From the NCBI GenBank assembly GCA_934047225.1, contig OW204009.1, positions 15,070,501-15,134,500 on the forward strand: a stretch of 64,000 bases of DNA, read 5' to 3'. This DNA is from Ypsolopha sequella (lineage: Eukaryota > Arthropoda > Insecta > Lepidoptera > Ypsolophidae). Position 1 is the first letter of the stretch; the number at the start of each line of letters is the position of its first letter. The notes beneath the pieces are model-generated. The model was given only the letters and a program-made list of their open reading frames with translations. It was not told the origin of the DNA and made no database searches. The position numbers were made by a program, and so were the translations under genes. Shown here one piece after another: positions 1-12,900 of this stretch.

Positions 1-300
1 TTGAAAATATGCTCAAGTAAATGTCTAGAAATAGCAACGAACTATTTTTACAAAACAAAAGTTTTCAAAAACAACGTCTTTTTATACAGCTAGAATTTTA
101 ACTATGCCAAAAGCGATCGTTTTTAGCAAAAATTTAAATTTTATCTTATCGAAGACGTCTATGAAAACTATGCTATGTAAATATAGTTCATTGCTATTTC
201 TTGACATTTATTTGCGCAGATTTTCAAAAATTATTCTAGCAGGTAAAAATGTATTTTTTTTCTCAAGTGGCAATACTTTTGCATGGTGTAACGCCTTAAA
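1..300 (+). repeat. TTAA-flanked MITE, cut by the window start
   Basis: Contains the inverted motif AGACGTCTATGAAAAC / GTTTTCAAAAACAACGTCT. The right end GTAACGCC is followed by TTAA. The interior matches 39944-40797 and 29213-30202, so it is the same family. No coding capacity. Confidence 0.6.
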
Positions 301-401
301 AAGAACGCTTTTCCCAGAAATGGCCAAAGTTCAATTATTCTTAATTAAAATGTTGTTGGTCCTGATTGTCGGCACTTGGTGGAACTTATGAAACATGTTT
401 G

Positions 402-576
402 TTGAAAATTAAACTCTTCTACTTGTCCACAGTAATTCACTTTATTAAACTAAACCCAACCGGTTTCGCTTTCAAGTGTTTTTACCTTTAGAATGCTTAT
501 AAGCGAAACCGGTTGGGTTTAGTTTAATAAAGTGAATATCTGTGGACAAGTAGAAGAGTTTAATTATCAACAAAGA
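402..576. repeat. Palindromic MITE
   Basis: Two arms of about 70 bp (402-475 and 503-575) are reverse complements, sharing CCAACCGGTTTCGCTT and GTGGACAAGTAGAAGAG. A partial arm recurs at 1545-1570. Confidence 0.8.
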
Positions 577-1193
577 TATTCTTAATTATTACGTTATTAT
601 ATTTTCTTGCTGCTTCTTAAACAGATTACAAAGATACCTATTATAAAATACTCATTCGGTAACTCGTCCCACGGGCTTCTTGTCCAATGGGACGCGTTAC
701 AGATTTTTCTTTTTTCTTTTAGTAGCTAAGACCGCAGTATTAAAAATATTGTTACTATCTTATAGTCCATACTTTGTCTTAGGTATAGACTATAGACAAA
801 TGAGATCGTGCGCGACTGTCCCGGAGGGCGACAGATGGTGGCGGGGACGAGGTACTCTAGATGTTAGCGGGGGGCTGAGGGTGTAGCGGGAAAGGGAAGC
901 ACTCAACAATCAAGTCGCGGCCGCGCAGTCGAAATTGACTCGCCTCGCGTGGTGGTCGTGCACGTACTTTACTTGTCGATCTTTAAGCATACTTTTGTTC
1001 TCTTTATTTTTGATTTTTCACCTGTGCCAATTTTTTTTTAGTCAACCAAGAGCTATCACTTATTTTCCTTTATTTTTTAGTTTTAAGTGTCTTTTCTAGG
1101 TAGGTATCTAATGTTAATTTAAGTTTTTGTTAAAGATTGTCGTCAAAGTTTCATTTGATTTTAATAAATGATTGACTGATTATTCGCGATTTT
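577..1193. other. No gene found; AT-rich with a GC-rich patch at 790-970
   Basis: No convincing exon or repeat recognised. The GC-rich patch has no open frame with a recognisable domain. Confidence 0.5.
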
Positions 1194-1314
1194 TATTTTA
1201 CTGGATTTATTAGCAAGACTGCCTGTCGCAATTACTTGCCTATTTTACTGGATTTATTAGCAAAACTGCCTGTCGAAATCGCGAGCCTATTTTACGGAAT
1301 TTATTAGCAAAATG
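1194..1314 (+). repeat. 47-bp tandem repeat, 2.6 copies
   Basis: The unit starts TATTTTACTGGATTTATTAG at 1194, 1241 and 1288; the third copy is partial. Confidence 0.85.
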
Positions 1315-1960
1315 ATGATAAGAATAATACGAAACTACGAATATTGCTATAGTTACAAGTTTATTTTTCAATATCATTATAATCACAGATTAAACAATTA
1401 CTTAAATATATACAACATAAATGGTAAGACTAGATAAAAATTATTAGAACTATTTTATTATATTACAAGATTTACAAAATTATTTATCAGTCTCATGATG
1501 AAAACACTCTTGTACACAGTTTCACTATTATTTTTTACTTTATTAACACCCAACCGGTTTCGAATATTAATTCATTTTCACAAGCTTTTCAGGTTTAAAA
1601 ACGCAAACTTAGTGCTATAAATTTATCAATCTGTCAATACAACATAAGTGCCTTAAATTTAAATATGAAATAAATAAACAGCCCTCCTACGCATACCTAG
1701 TTAGGGGCGTCCATAAATTACGTGAATTAGGGGAGGGGGGGTTGATCACTTTGGGTCATGAAGAGGGGAGGGGGATCCGAAGAAATGTCACGTAACAATT
1801 TGCGGTTTAATAAATACAAGTAATCTTTGTAACATAATTCGCATAGTAAATAATTCGTTGATAAATTTATTTGCCTTTCACTCATGACAAAAGTTACGTG
1901 ACATTACGGAGGGGGGTAGGTATAACAGGTAGACAAAGATATATATGTTTTTCTTTTTTT
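1315..1960. repeat. AT-rich spacer followed by a MITE-like repeat (about 1704-1925)
   Basis: 1315-1700 shows nothing recognisable beyond a partial arm of the 402-576 family. From 1704, GGGGCGTCCATAAATTACGT with G-rich runs is mirrored near 1895-1915 by TTACGTGACATTACGG and a second G run. This resembles a common insect interspersed repeat, but the boundaries are approximate. Confidence 0.45.
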
Positions 1961-2074
1961 CATTAAGCAGCGATAGTCTTCACCTCAGTCAGGGCGCACC
2001 CGCCCTGAAACTGAGTCCCCACGCCCCGTGAGGGGAATGTTAGAGAAGGCTAGACTTGTTAAATAAAGGAGTTA

Positions 2075-2912
2075 CTACGCGTTCGTTTCGAGTTGGCCGC
2101 TCCCTCCCTTCCCGCCTCACCGCGCCGCGCTCTTAGACAGTCCCTATTGGTACCGTTAGCAACGCTATCACGTACGCCCGTCCGTCCCGGTCGCTAATAT
2201 CGCTTCCCGTTGTTTTTGGTTTTATTATTTGATCGTTTTATAATTTTTGTTACTGTTATTAGCGTGGAAGTCGTTGTAGTGAATTCACGAAATATTTTTG
2301 TTAAGGCGATACGCAAAAAAAATACGGGTGTTTCTTTTCTGTGTATTTCATGAAATACACGGAAAATTACAATCAGTTTCTGGTATATGCATTCTGACTA
2401 TATAATTTAGAGATTTGATTTTGGAAAACATGTTTGGATTAACTTTCCTCGATAGAAATAATTGTTAAAATGAGGTCTTCTATCACACTTTTTCTCCTCG
2501 TTTAACGAGTAGCAGCTATGTACAGAACTCAAACATATTTTATCAGATGGGTTTCAATAATATTTAGATTTTTGAAATTTTGCTAGCTAGTTTAGTTTTT
2601 TTAATAAAAATATAAAACCAACTTTTTTGCCTTTTGCCCTGAATCCACCCATCTCGCACTGCGCGATTTTTCGCTTGACAGTGACAAAAATAAAATCGCA
2701 TAGTCTCTTAAGTTTTAAACTGTTATTTTATTTTATTTAAGAATAAATAAATAAATAATATATTGTAATTTCTCAAAACAATTTATTGTATTAACTCTTA
2801 TATCGAATAGGGCGCAAGTTCATATTATTTTTTTGTTGACGGTAAATGGTCTAGGAGTGCGGCGCGGTGAGGCGGAGGGGGAGGGGGCGGCCAACTCGAA
2901 ACGAACGCGTAG
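2075..2912. mobile_element. Non-autonomous element with about 50-bp TIRs and TA target duplication (Tc1/mariner-like)
   Basis: The left end CTACGCGTTCGTTTCGAGTT is reverse-complemented at the right end, and each end is directly flanked by TA (2073-2074, 2913-2914). Arms stay similar for about 50 bp, including a GGCCGC core. The interior at about 2290-2660 resembles the TTAA MITE family at 7488-7907. No transposase frame is seen. Confidence 0.7.
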
Positions 2913-2939
2913 TAGTGCAGGGTTTTATTTCAAGTGATC

Positions 2940-3010
2940 TCCTGTGCTAGTGCATGTAGAGAGCGCCCGTGTTTCGTCACATCGCGTCACTCGCTGCGTG
3001 CGCTTAACCG
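2940..3010 (-). pseudogene. Decayed duplicate of the last zinc-finger exon
   Basis: The stretch around 2952-3000 repeats the sequence of 3889-3945, sharing GTGCATGTAGAGAGCGCC and the following GTGTT, but with substitutions and an in-frame stop directly after the LYMH equivalent. It lies about 0.9 kb downstream of the functional exon on the same strand, so it looks like an old tandem copy of part of that exon. It sits beside the right end of the TA-flanked element at 2075-2912. Confidence 0.55.
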
Positions 3011-3319
3011 AGCGCACGAGGTCGTTTTTGTTCAAGCAAAAATAAGATCTAATTCTTTTGCAGTAGGAAGCAAAACAGGTCAGCTTAATATTATTTAGGT
3101 AACTCGAATATCAAAACCTTGTAATCAGATATGTAATTTCTGTGTATTATACAATGTATGGATTGTTATAATAATAATAATTCATTTATTTCGGCCACCA
3201 TAAAGCTATATAACACATACAGTATCTACAATAGTGTTAGTAAGAAAAATAAAACTGCTTAACCTATTGTTAGTAACATAATTTATAACATAAGTTATAG
3301 GTATAGGTGATTGTTTTGA

Positions 3320-3700
3320 AAGTTTATATTTTTTACAATGCATGTGCTCGTAAAGGCCCACTTTTTATGCATCAAGACCGAACAGAAAGTCGATTATTTT
3401 GCCCTAGGGCTTTATTATTATTATTTTTTTTAATTTATTTACAATGGTTGGCTAACCTGCAGCCTTTCCTGTGTACCATAAATGTCATACTTTTTTTCCA
3501 CTGTTTAACGGCTTTGGATACAGTCCTTTTGAGCCAATTACAATTTAAAGTTCACAAAATTATATTTGTTTTAATTCCTCACACTATGCATTGAAAAACG
3601 TAGTATGATACACGGGCGTAAGAGCAATAAATTACTCGGTTACGGTCCTCGTAATTTATTCCTTTGCGCCCTTGTAGCATAAACTACTATTACATAGGTG
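3320..3700. repeat. Interspersed repeat; empty-site version of the 43065-43700 copy
   Basis: It matches 43065-43700 in reverse orientation but lacks that copy's internal 230-bp MITE: GGCTGCAGGTTAGCC is continuous here (as its complement near 3455). No coding capacity. Confidence 0.8.
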
Positions 3701-3791
3701 TATGGTATAGGTAGAAGGTTCAATTTATAAGATTTAAAATGGTAGTGCGGCGCACGAGCGCACTTAAGGTGCAGCCGCCACTGCTTACAGC

Positions 3792-3998
3792 TCAGGGGTC
3801 CCTATTGACAATGATTTCCTCTGCAGACTTGCACAGGTTCTTGATCCTGACGCGGTCGCCCCGCTTCAACTTGAGGTGCTTCAGTTTGTAGTGCATGTAG
3901 AGAGCGCCTGTGTTCCGGAACGTCGCCTCACACGCGCGGCACTGGAGGGATCGTTCCGAACTGTGCGTTTTGAGGTGCTGACAGCGTGCGCTCGCCGT
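3792..3998 (-). CDS. Zinc-finger gene, last coding exon
   Basis: The acceptor is CGTTGACAG just above 3998 and the frame ends with TGA at 3794-3792. The first residues, TASARCQHLKTH, complete the finger begun in the 7941-8042 exon. A full finger CRACEATF...HYKLKH follows, then a basic tail ending ...EEIIVNRDP. The tail contains no further finger. A decayed look-alike of this exon lies downstream at about 2940-3010. Confidence 0.85.
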   Translation of the reverse strand, partial: TASARCQHLKTHSSERSLQCRACEATFRNTGALYMHYKLKHLKLKRGDRVRIKNLCKSAEEIIVNRDP

Positions 3999-6900
3999 CT
4001 GTCAACGAACAAAGATATTATAAATAATGTACAATATTACTACGACTATAAATAATAATAATAATAATTGGCAACCGTGGGGGACTGTCCTTGGCAACTG
4101 TGGGGGACTGTCCTTGGCAACTGTGGGGGACTGTCTTTGGCAACTGTGGGGGACTGTCCTTGGCAACTGTGGGGGACTCTCCGTTAGTGTATCACAATGA
4201 TACATTGAGGGAGAGGCCTCCATGGCTGCAGCCATCTCACATTTATATTAAATGGTACCAAAGGCCTCTTAAATGTTGGCTTCGGCCCCATGAATGTCTT
4301 TCAAATGACTGGGTCCCTATGTGCCCGTGACTGAAAAGTGTACCTACATAATAATAATAATATCTTTATTGAACCATAACCAATTTACATATTGTTACAT
4401 TGATTTCTAGTCCCTACACTAGGATTCCCTTAGTTAACTAGTCTCCAACGCTCGGTACATTTGCTAATAAGTTTAGTTTAATTCAATACAATTTGGATAA
4501 TTGAAATACAATTGAGGAGTGTCATTTCAAAGTGACTTATTTCCACTTTTGAAAATAAATTAACTAATGATGGGAATCGATTTTTAGCATACGATTACAC
4601 CACTATAGCAAATTGTGTATTACAGAAACGCTTAATTCCTCTCTAAATTTGACTTTCAATTCACGTATCTAAAACAATTGCGCTTATTTCCACGTTATTT
4701 GCTAACAGTATTCAAGACACAAATATTCTTTTACAAACCGACTTATTTCCAATACATAATTCGAGTCTAGTCGCTTGTCTCTAGCAAACAGATTTATTTC
4801 CATTCCACACATTTCATAGATTAAGAAAAGCGGCGGAAAAGGCACAGACTAATCTAAAATTCTTTGTCTATGCTAAAAAAGCCTGTAAGCCAAGACCAAA
4901 GAACAAAAAAAAGTTGTTTTCCTGTAGTCCTGAACAAAGTGACTTATTTCCAAATTATTGAGTAAGGTTTTACTATTATACATATTTTTTAGAATTAATG
5001 TGCTAGTGTCAGAATTACTTAAATACGATCTTCTTTCATGGTGACATGAAAAAAAAATGTATATAACACAAATTAATAACGTAGAAGTTTTTGGCATTTA
5101 TTTATAAATCTGATAAGGTGGAAATAAGTCCTTTTGAAATGACGCTCCTCAATTTAAAAATAATTAGAAATAGATTATTCAATAAAAATAAAAACAAGAC
5201 GCTTATGTACACTTTTAAACTTTTTTTTTTTAAGAAACAACTTATTCTATTATATAATTATGTGTAACAGGTGGTAGAGCTGATGCCAGGCTCGACTGTG
5301 GAGGTACCACCATCTTACTTGGAGACCGCCTCGAAGTAATTCGGGGGAGAGTAAGAGGTCAGCTCACAGGCAAAAAACCAGGAGGCCCACCATGCCTGGG
5401 ACCGATGGATGGCGGTATATCCATCCCTAATAGCCGGGCCTTATATGGAACAGACTGGTGACGGGCAGCGGCGTCACTGGTGCGAGGGTTCCGGCACCGC
5501 GAAATTCCGAGTATTTTTGCAAAATCTCTGCTTTTAATGTCTAATTTCGTGTTTATTAGACGTGATTATTTATAGTCATGTGTGCAAAGCCCAAATGCAA
5601 CTTATTCAAGAAAAAAAAAATGAAATATATTTATTTATGTAATGTAGGTATAACAGATACACTTATCACAGGTCAGTTTTAATGTAATATTAGTAATTAA
5701 ATAATCTATGAGTATAGGTAATGGTTTTTTGTGATAAATAATAATATGGGGAAATAATAAAGGTTGGGTTTACTGCAATTTAATAAAAAAATAAACTTGA
5801 ATAAAATAAAAATATAGGAATAAGGAATAAATAGATATATGCAATACATATAATAAATACTAACTCCGCCAATTCGATTAGTTTTACTAAGAAGAAAGAT
5901 ACAAGATACAAGATCATTTATTTGCAATAAAGCCATACAAAAGTTATGTACTAAGGCATGCAAAATACATTGGTAAAATAAAAATAACACAGAAACTAAA
6001 ACTAATTATTGGAAAATAAAATATTAATAAGATAAATTGAAATACATCCACAAAAAAAAATGAATATTATTTAGAACTTAACAATAAATTAAATTAATGA
6101 ATAATAAATAAATTGATTAAATTAAGAGATTACATCAAATTATTAACTTATACTTACTTTAATAACTAAAAAAATTATTCCCTACATGCATAATACTCGG
6201 ACAAATTATAAAAAGGTCTATCCAGTAGATACGTTCTAAGGTTTCTTGAAAATTCGTTAACATTATTACTGTCTTTTATAGTTTTATTAAGTTTGTTGAA
6301 AATTTTCAGTCCTGAGTAATTCATATTTTGTTGAAATACACCATAATTTGGGTGAGGTAAAACTAAATGTTTATAATTTCTTAAGAAATGGGTTTGAGTG
6401 TCACTGACCTTTTTATAATCACTTAGGGATTTGTAAATTTTTATTGATACTAAATAGATATACAAACAAGTAACTGTTAATATTTTATGTTTTATAAATA
6501 AAGGTTTACAATGTTCCCGGAAATTAGCGCTATCGATTATACGCACTGCTTTTTTTTGTAGAATTAGAATGTCCTTAATTTGTTTTGAATTTCCCCATAC
6601 CACCAGACCATATCTAATAATACTCTCAAAATAGGAAAAGTACATGATCTTGAGAGTATCTGAGCCCACAATTTTACTCATACTCTTTAAGGAGAAACAA
6701 GCGCTAGCTAATTTCTTTTTCAGGTTGGCAATTTGCTGTCCCCATCTCAGTTGATTGTCGAGCTCAATACCTAAGAAACGTACACAATTGACCTTGTCGA
6801 TAGGTAGATTTAGAGTGCACTCTGCGCTGTTCGTGTGGCGCTTAAAAACAATATAATTGCTTTTACTGCAGTTCATTGAGAGACCGTTAGCCTTAAACCA

Positions 6901-9900
6901 TCTACACAGGTCATTCCATACTGCTAAAGCTGTGCTTGTAACCTTTTTGAAACTACTTTCACTAATTATTAAGCTGGTATCGTCAGCATATAAGTAAGTT
7001 GTTGCACCAGCTATATTACAAGCCAGGTCATTAATAAAGATGTTAAATAATAATGGTCCTAGCACTGATCCCTGTGGAACGCCGTATTTAATGATTTTCT
7101 CGTCTGACCTTATTTTGCTTGATTCATCATGATCGTTATTTAAAGTAAGTTGAACAAACTGTGTACGATTTGTCATGTACGATAAAATGAAATTGTGTGC
7201 GGAACCTCTTATGCCGTAGTATTCTAATAAAGAATAATATTAATATAAATATAAAAAAATAGTAAAAGATTACTAATTAAGATTCGGCTCGTTTTTTCAA
7301 AATACGAACAATGGCGAAGATTTGTATTCGAATTATATCGTCAGCTGCACTCGTAGTATAAGGTTTCATCGCGCACCACGCAACTTAGTTGAATCACAAG
7401 TGCGAGGAGCGCGACAATATGTTTTTGCGATTAAACAGTACGTCACGCTCCTTGCACTTGTGATACAACTAGTGGTGTCGCGCGCGATTAAGAGGGTATA
7501 TCGTGAAAATTGACACTTTTTGAAGTTATTTATCTGCTGTTTTAAAGAAGTTCCAAGTAAAATAAATTAGTAACAACAATTTTGGGACCTTTTTCTAGAT
7601 TTTGGGTTATCGAAAACGCGATTGGAGGAATTTCACTCGATAGAAATAATTATTGAAATGAGGTCTAAATTTACACTTTTTTTGATATTCTGACAAATTG
7701 GGATACCACACAGACTTCAAAAATATTTATTTAGATGGGTTTTAACAATACCTAAATTACTGGTTATGGAAAATTTCGTAGCTATTTTAGATAATTTTGT
7801 ATTAATTTAAAACCGACTTTTCGATAATTTTTTCCTATTCCGTCCCTCTCGCACTGCGGGTCCAACTGGAGTAACGGGGACCTTTGCGCGGACGATATAT
7901 CACCTTAAACCTTATGCTACGGGCCCTGATTTCTACTTACAGTAAACTTCTTGCCACAATGTTCGCAGCTGTAGCTCCTGCTGGTGGCGAGCCCGTGCCG
8001 CGTCGCGTTGTGGTTCTTGAGGCTCGTCGACGATATGAAGTTCTGAAACAGGTTTACTTTTGATAAAAAGAATAAGGTTATATGTTATATGCGTCCTGTC
8101 TTTGTCTTTTCGATACAGAAAGAAAAAGACGGTACGCTTAAATTAAGTTTAGTCCTGTCAAATAAGTTAAGTAGTGTTGCGCCGAATCGACACAATTAGG
8201 TACCTAATCGGGGCATACCGAGTGACGTCATATCTGCAAATTCTTTAAATAAGTAATCATGAAAAAATAATGATAAAATTATATACCATAATAATGAAAA
8301 CTATGATCTAAAATGTGGTATACTCTCTGAACAAAAAAAATTAAAAAAATATCTTATCGGAATTAAGCTATGGGAATATGACGACAGTGTCATGTCGAGT
8401 GTTCTTTTTTAAATTTTTCGTGAAATTGTTTTTGATGGTCGTAGATAAAGTATTGTGTGCAACTGGACATAATTGACAGGTGGTAGAGCTAATACCGGGC
8501 TCGACTGTGGAGGTACCACCATCTTACTTGGAGACCACCTCGAAGTAATTCGGGGGAGAGTAAGAGGACAGCTCACAGGCAAAAAACCAGGAGGCCCACC
8601 ATGCCTGAGACCGATGGATGGCGGTATATCCATCCCTAATAGCAGGGCCTTATATGGAACAGACTGGTGACGGACAGCGGCGTCACTGGTGCGAGGGTTC
8701 CGACACCGCGCTCACCAACCCGCCTGCCTAGCATGTGTGAGTATGGGCAATTCTTCCAGGATGACCGCCGGTAGTGGCAAAGTCCTGGAAAGGCTTATGT
8801 CCAGCAGTGGACGAACTAGGCTGATGGATGGACATAATTAGACATTGGGACACTCGTGCAAATCTATTACGAAACTTTAGATTGACCATGGCTAGCGTTG
8901 CTTTAAGGCTAGACAGTAACATTTTACCGCGATTTCGAAAATACAAGATTTATGAGCAATTTGTTGTATTTTTAGAACACATTGAGTAGCCGAAATTTTA
9001 AGACGGATAGGAAGTATAGGTTGGTCGATAGATAAAGTATAGGTTGGTCGATAGATAAAGTATAGGTTGGTCGATAGATAATGTATAGGTTGGTCGATAG
9101 ATAACGTATAGGTTGGTCGATAAATAAAGTTTAGGTTGGTCGATAGATAAAGTTTAGGTTGGTCGATAGATAAAGTATAGGTTGGTCGATAGATAAAGTA
9201 TAGGTTGGTCGATAGATAACGTATAGGTTGGTCGATAAATAAAGTATAGGTTGGTCGATAGATAATGTATAGGTTGGTCGATAAATAAAGTTTAGGTTGG
9301 TCGATAGATAAAGTTTAGGTTGGTCGATAGATAAAGTATAGGTTGGTCGATAGATAAAGTTTAGGTTGGTCGATAGATAAAGTATAGGTTGGTCGATAGA
9401 TAACGTATAGGTTGGTCGATAGATAACGTATAGGTTGGTCGATAGATAAAGTATAGGTTGGTCGATAGATAACGTATAGGTTGGTCGATAGATAAAGTAT
9501 AGGTTGGTCGATAGATAAAGTATAGGTTGGTCGATAGATAACGTATAGGTTGGTCGATAGATAAAGTTTAGGTTGGTCGATAGATAAAGTATAGGTTGGT
9601 CGATAGATAACGTATAGGTTGGTCGATAGATAAAGTATAGGTTGGTCGATAGATAACGTGTAGGTTGGTCGATAGATAAAGTTTAGGTTGGTCGATAGAT
9701 AAAGTTTAGGTTGGTCGATAGATAAAGTATAGGTTGGTCGATAGATAAAGTTTAGGTTGGTCGATAGATAAAGTATAGGTTGATCGATAGATAAAGTATA
9801 GGTTGGTCGATAGATAACGTATAGGTTGGTCGATAGATAAAGTTTAGGTTGGTCGATAGATAAAGTTTAGGTTGGTCGATAGATAAAGTATAGGTTGATC

Positions 9901-12900
9901 GATAGATAAAGTATAGGTTGGTCGATAGATAACGTATAGGTTGGTCGATAGATAAAGTTTAGGTTGGTCGATAGATAAAGTATAGGTTGATCGATAGATA
10001 AAGTATAGGTTGGTCGATAGATAACGTATAGGTTGGTCGATAGATAACGTATAGGTTGGTCGATAGATAACGTATAGGTTGGTCGATAGATAAAGTTTAG
10101 GTTGGTCGATAGATAAAGTTTAGGTTGGTCGATAGATAAAGTATAGGTTGATCGATAGATAAAGTATAGGTTGGTCGATAGATAACGTATAGGTTGGTCG
10201 ATAGATAAAGTTTAGGTTGGTCGATAGATAAAGTATAGGTTGATCGATAGATAAAGTATAGGTTGGTCGATAGATAACGTATAGGTTGGTCGATAGATAA
10301 AGTATAGGTTGGTCGATAGATAAAGTATAGGTTGGTCGATAGATAAAGTATAGGTTGGTCGATAGATAACGTATAGGTTGGTCGATAGATAAAGTTTAGG
10401 TTGGTCGATAGATAAAGTATAGGTTGGTCGATAGATAAAGTATAGGTTGGTCGATAGATAACGTATAGGTTGGTCGATAGATAAAGTATAGGTTGGTCGA
10501 TAGATAACGTGTAGGTTGGTCGATAGATAAAGTTTAGGTTGGTCGATAGATAAAGTTTAGGTTGGTCGATAGATAAAGTATAGGTTGGTCGATAGATAAA
10601 GTTTAGGTTGGTCGATAGATAAAGTATAGGTTGATCGATAGATAAAGTATAGGTTGGTCGATAGATAACGTATAGGTTGGTCGATAGATAAAGTTTAGGT
10701 TGGTCGATAGATAAAGTTTAGGTTGGTCGATAGATAAAGTATAGGTTGATCGATAGATAAAGTATAGGTTGGTCGATAGATAACGTATAGGTTGGTCGAT
10801 AGATAAAGTTTAGGTTGGTCGATAGATAAAGTATAGGTTGATCGATAGATAAAGTATAGGTTGGTCGATAGATAACGTATAGGTTGGTCGATAGATAACG
10901 TATAGGTTGGTCGATAGATAACGTATAGGTTGGTCGATAGATAAAGTTTAGGTTGGTCGATAGATAAAGTTTAGGTTGGTCGATAGATAAAGTATAGGTT
11001 GATCGATAGATAAAGTATAGGTTGGTCGATAGATAACGTATAGGTTGGTCGATAGATAAAGTTTAGGTTGGTCGATAGATAAAGTATAGGTTGATCGATA
11101 GATAAAGTATAGGTTGGTCGATAGATAACGTATAGGTTGGTCGATAGATAAAGTATAGGTTGGTCGATAGATAAAGTATAGGTTGGTCGATAGATAAAGT
11201 ATAGGTTGGTCGATAGATAACGTATAGGTTGGTCGATAGATAAAGTTTAGGTTGGTCGATAGATAAAGTATAGGTTGGTCGATAGATAAAGTATAGGTTG
11301 GTCGATAGATAACGTATAGGTTGGTCGATAGATAAAGTTTAGGTTGGTCGATAGATAAAGTTTAGGTTGGTCGATAGATAAAGTATAGGTTGATCGATAG
11401 ATAAAGTATAGGTTGGTCGATAGATAACGTATAGGTTGGTCGATAGATAAAGTTTAGGTTGGTCGATAGATAACGTATAGGTTGGTCGATAGATAACGTA
11501 TAGGTTGGTCGATAGATAACGTATAGGTTGGTCGATAGATAAAGTTTAGGTTGGTCGATAGATAAAGTTTAGGTTGGTCGATAGATAAAGTATAGGTTGA
11601 TCGATAGATAAAGTATAGGTTGGTCGATAGATAACGTATAGGTTGGTCGATAGATAAAGTTTAGGTTGGTCGATAGATAAAGTATAGGTTGATCGATAGA
11701 TAAAGTATAGGTTGGTCGATAGATAACGTATAGGTTGGTCGATAGATAACGTATAGGTTGGTCGATAGATAAAGTTTAGGTTGGTCGATAGATAAAGTAT
11801 AGGTTGGTCGATAGATAACGTATAGGTTGGTCGATAGATAACGTATAGGTTGGTCGATAGATAAAGTTTAGGTTGGTCGATAGATAAAGTTTAGGTTGGT
11901 CGATAGATAAAGTATAGGTTGGTCGATAGATAACGTATAGGTTGGTCGATAGATAAAGTTTAGGTTGGTCGATAGATAAAGTATAGGTTGATCGATAGAT
12001 AAAGTATAGGTTGGTCGATAGATAACGTATAGGTTGGTCGATAGATAAAGTATAGGTTGGTCGATAGATAAAGTATAGGTTGGTCGATAGATAAAGTATA
12101 GGTTGGTCGATAGATAACGTATAGGTTGGTCGATAGATAACGTATAGGTTGGTCGATAGATAAAGTTTAGGTTGGTCGATAGATAAAGTTTAGGTTGGTC
12201 GATAGATAAAGTATAGGTTGGTCGATAGATAACGTATAGGTTGGTCGATAGATAAAGTTTAGGTTGGTCGATAGATAAAGTATAGGTTGATCGATAGATA
12301 AAGTATAGGTTGGTCGATAGATAACGTATAGGTTGGTCGATAGATAAAGTATAGGTTGGTCGATAGATAAAGTATAGGTTGGTCGATAGATAAAGTTTAG
12401 GTTGGTCGATAGATAAAGTATAGGTTGGTCGATAGATAACGTATAGGTTGGTCGATAGATAACGTATAGGTTGGTCGATAGATAAAGTTTAGGTTGGTCG
12501 ATAGATAAAGTTTAGGTTGGTCGATAGATAAAGTATAGGTTGATCGATAGATAAAGTATAGGTTGGTCGATAGATAACGTATAGGTTGGTCGATAGATAA
12601 AGTTTAGGTTGGTCGATAGATAACGTATAGGTTGGTCGATAGATAAAGTATAGGTTGGTCGATAGATAACGTATAGGTTGGTCGATAGATAAAGTATAGG
12701 TTGGTCGATAGATAACGTATAGGTTGGTCGATAGATAAAGTATAGGTTGGTCGATAGATAAAGTATAGGTTGGTCGATAGATAAAGTATAGGTTGGTCGA
12801 TAGATAAAGTATAGGTTGGTCGATAGATAAAGTTTAGGTTGGTCGATAGATAAAGTATAGGTTGATCGATAGATAAAGTATAGGTTGGTCGATAGATAAC

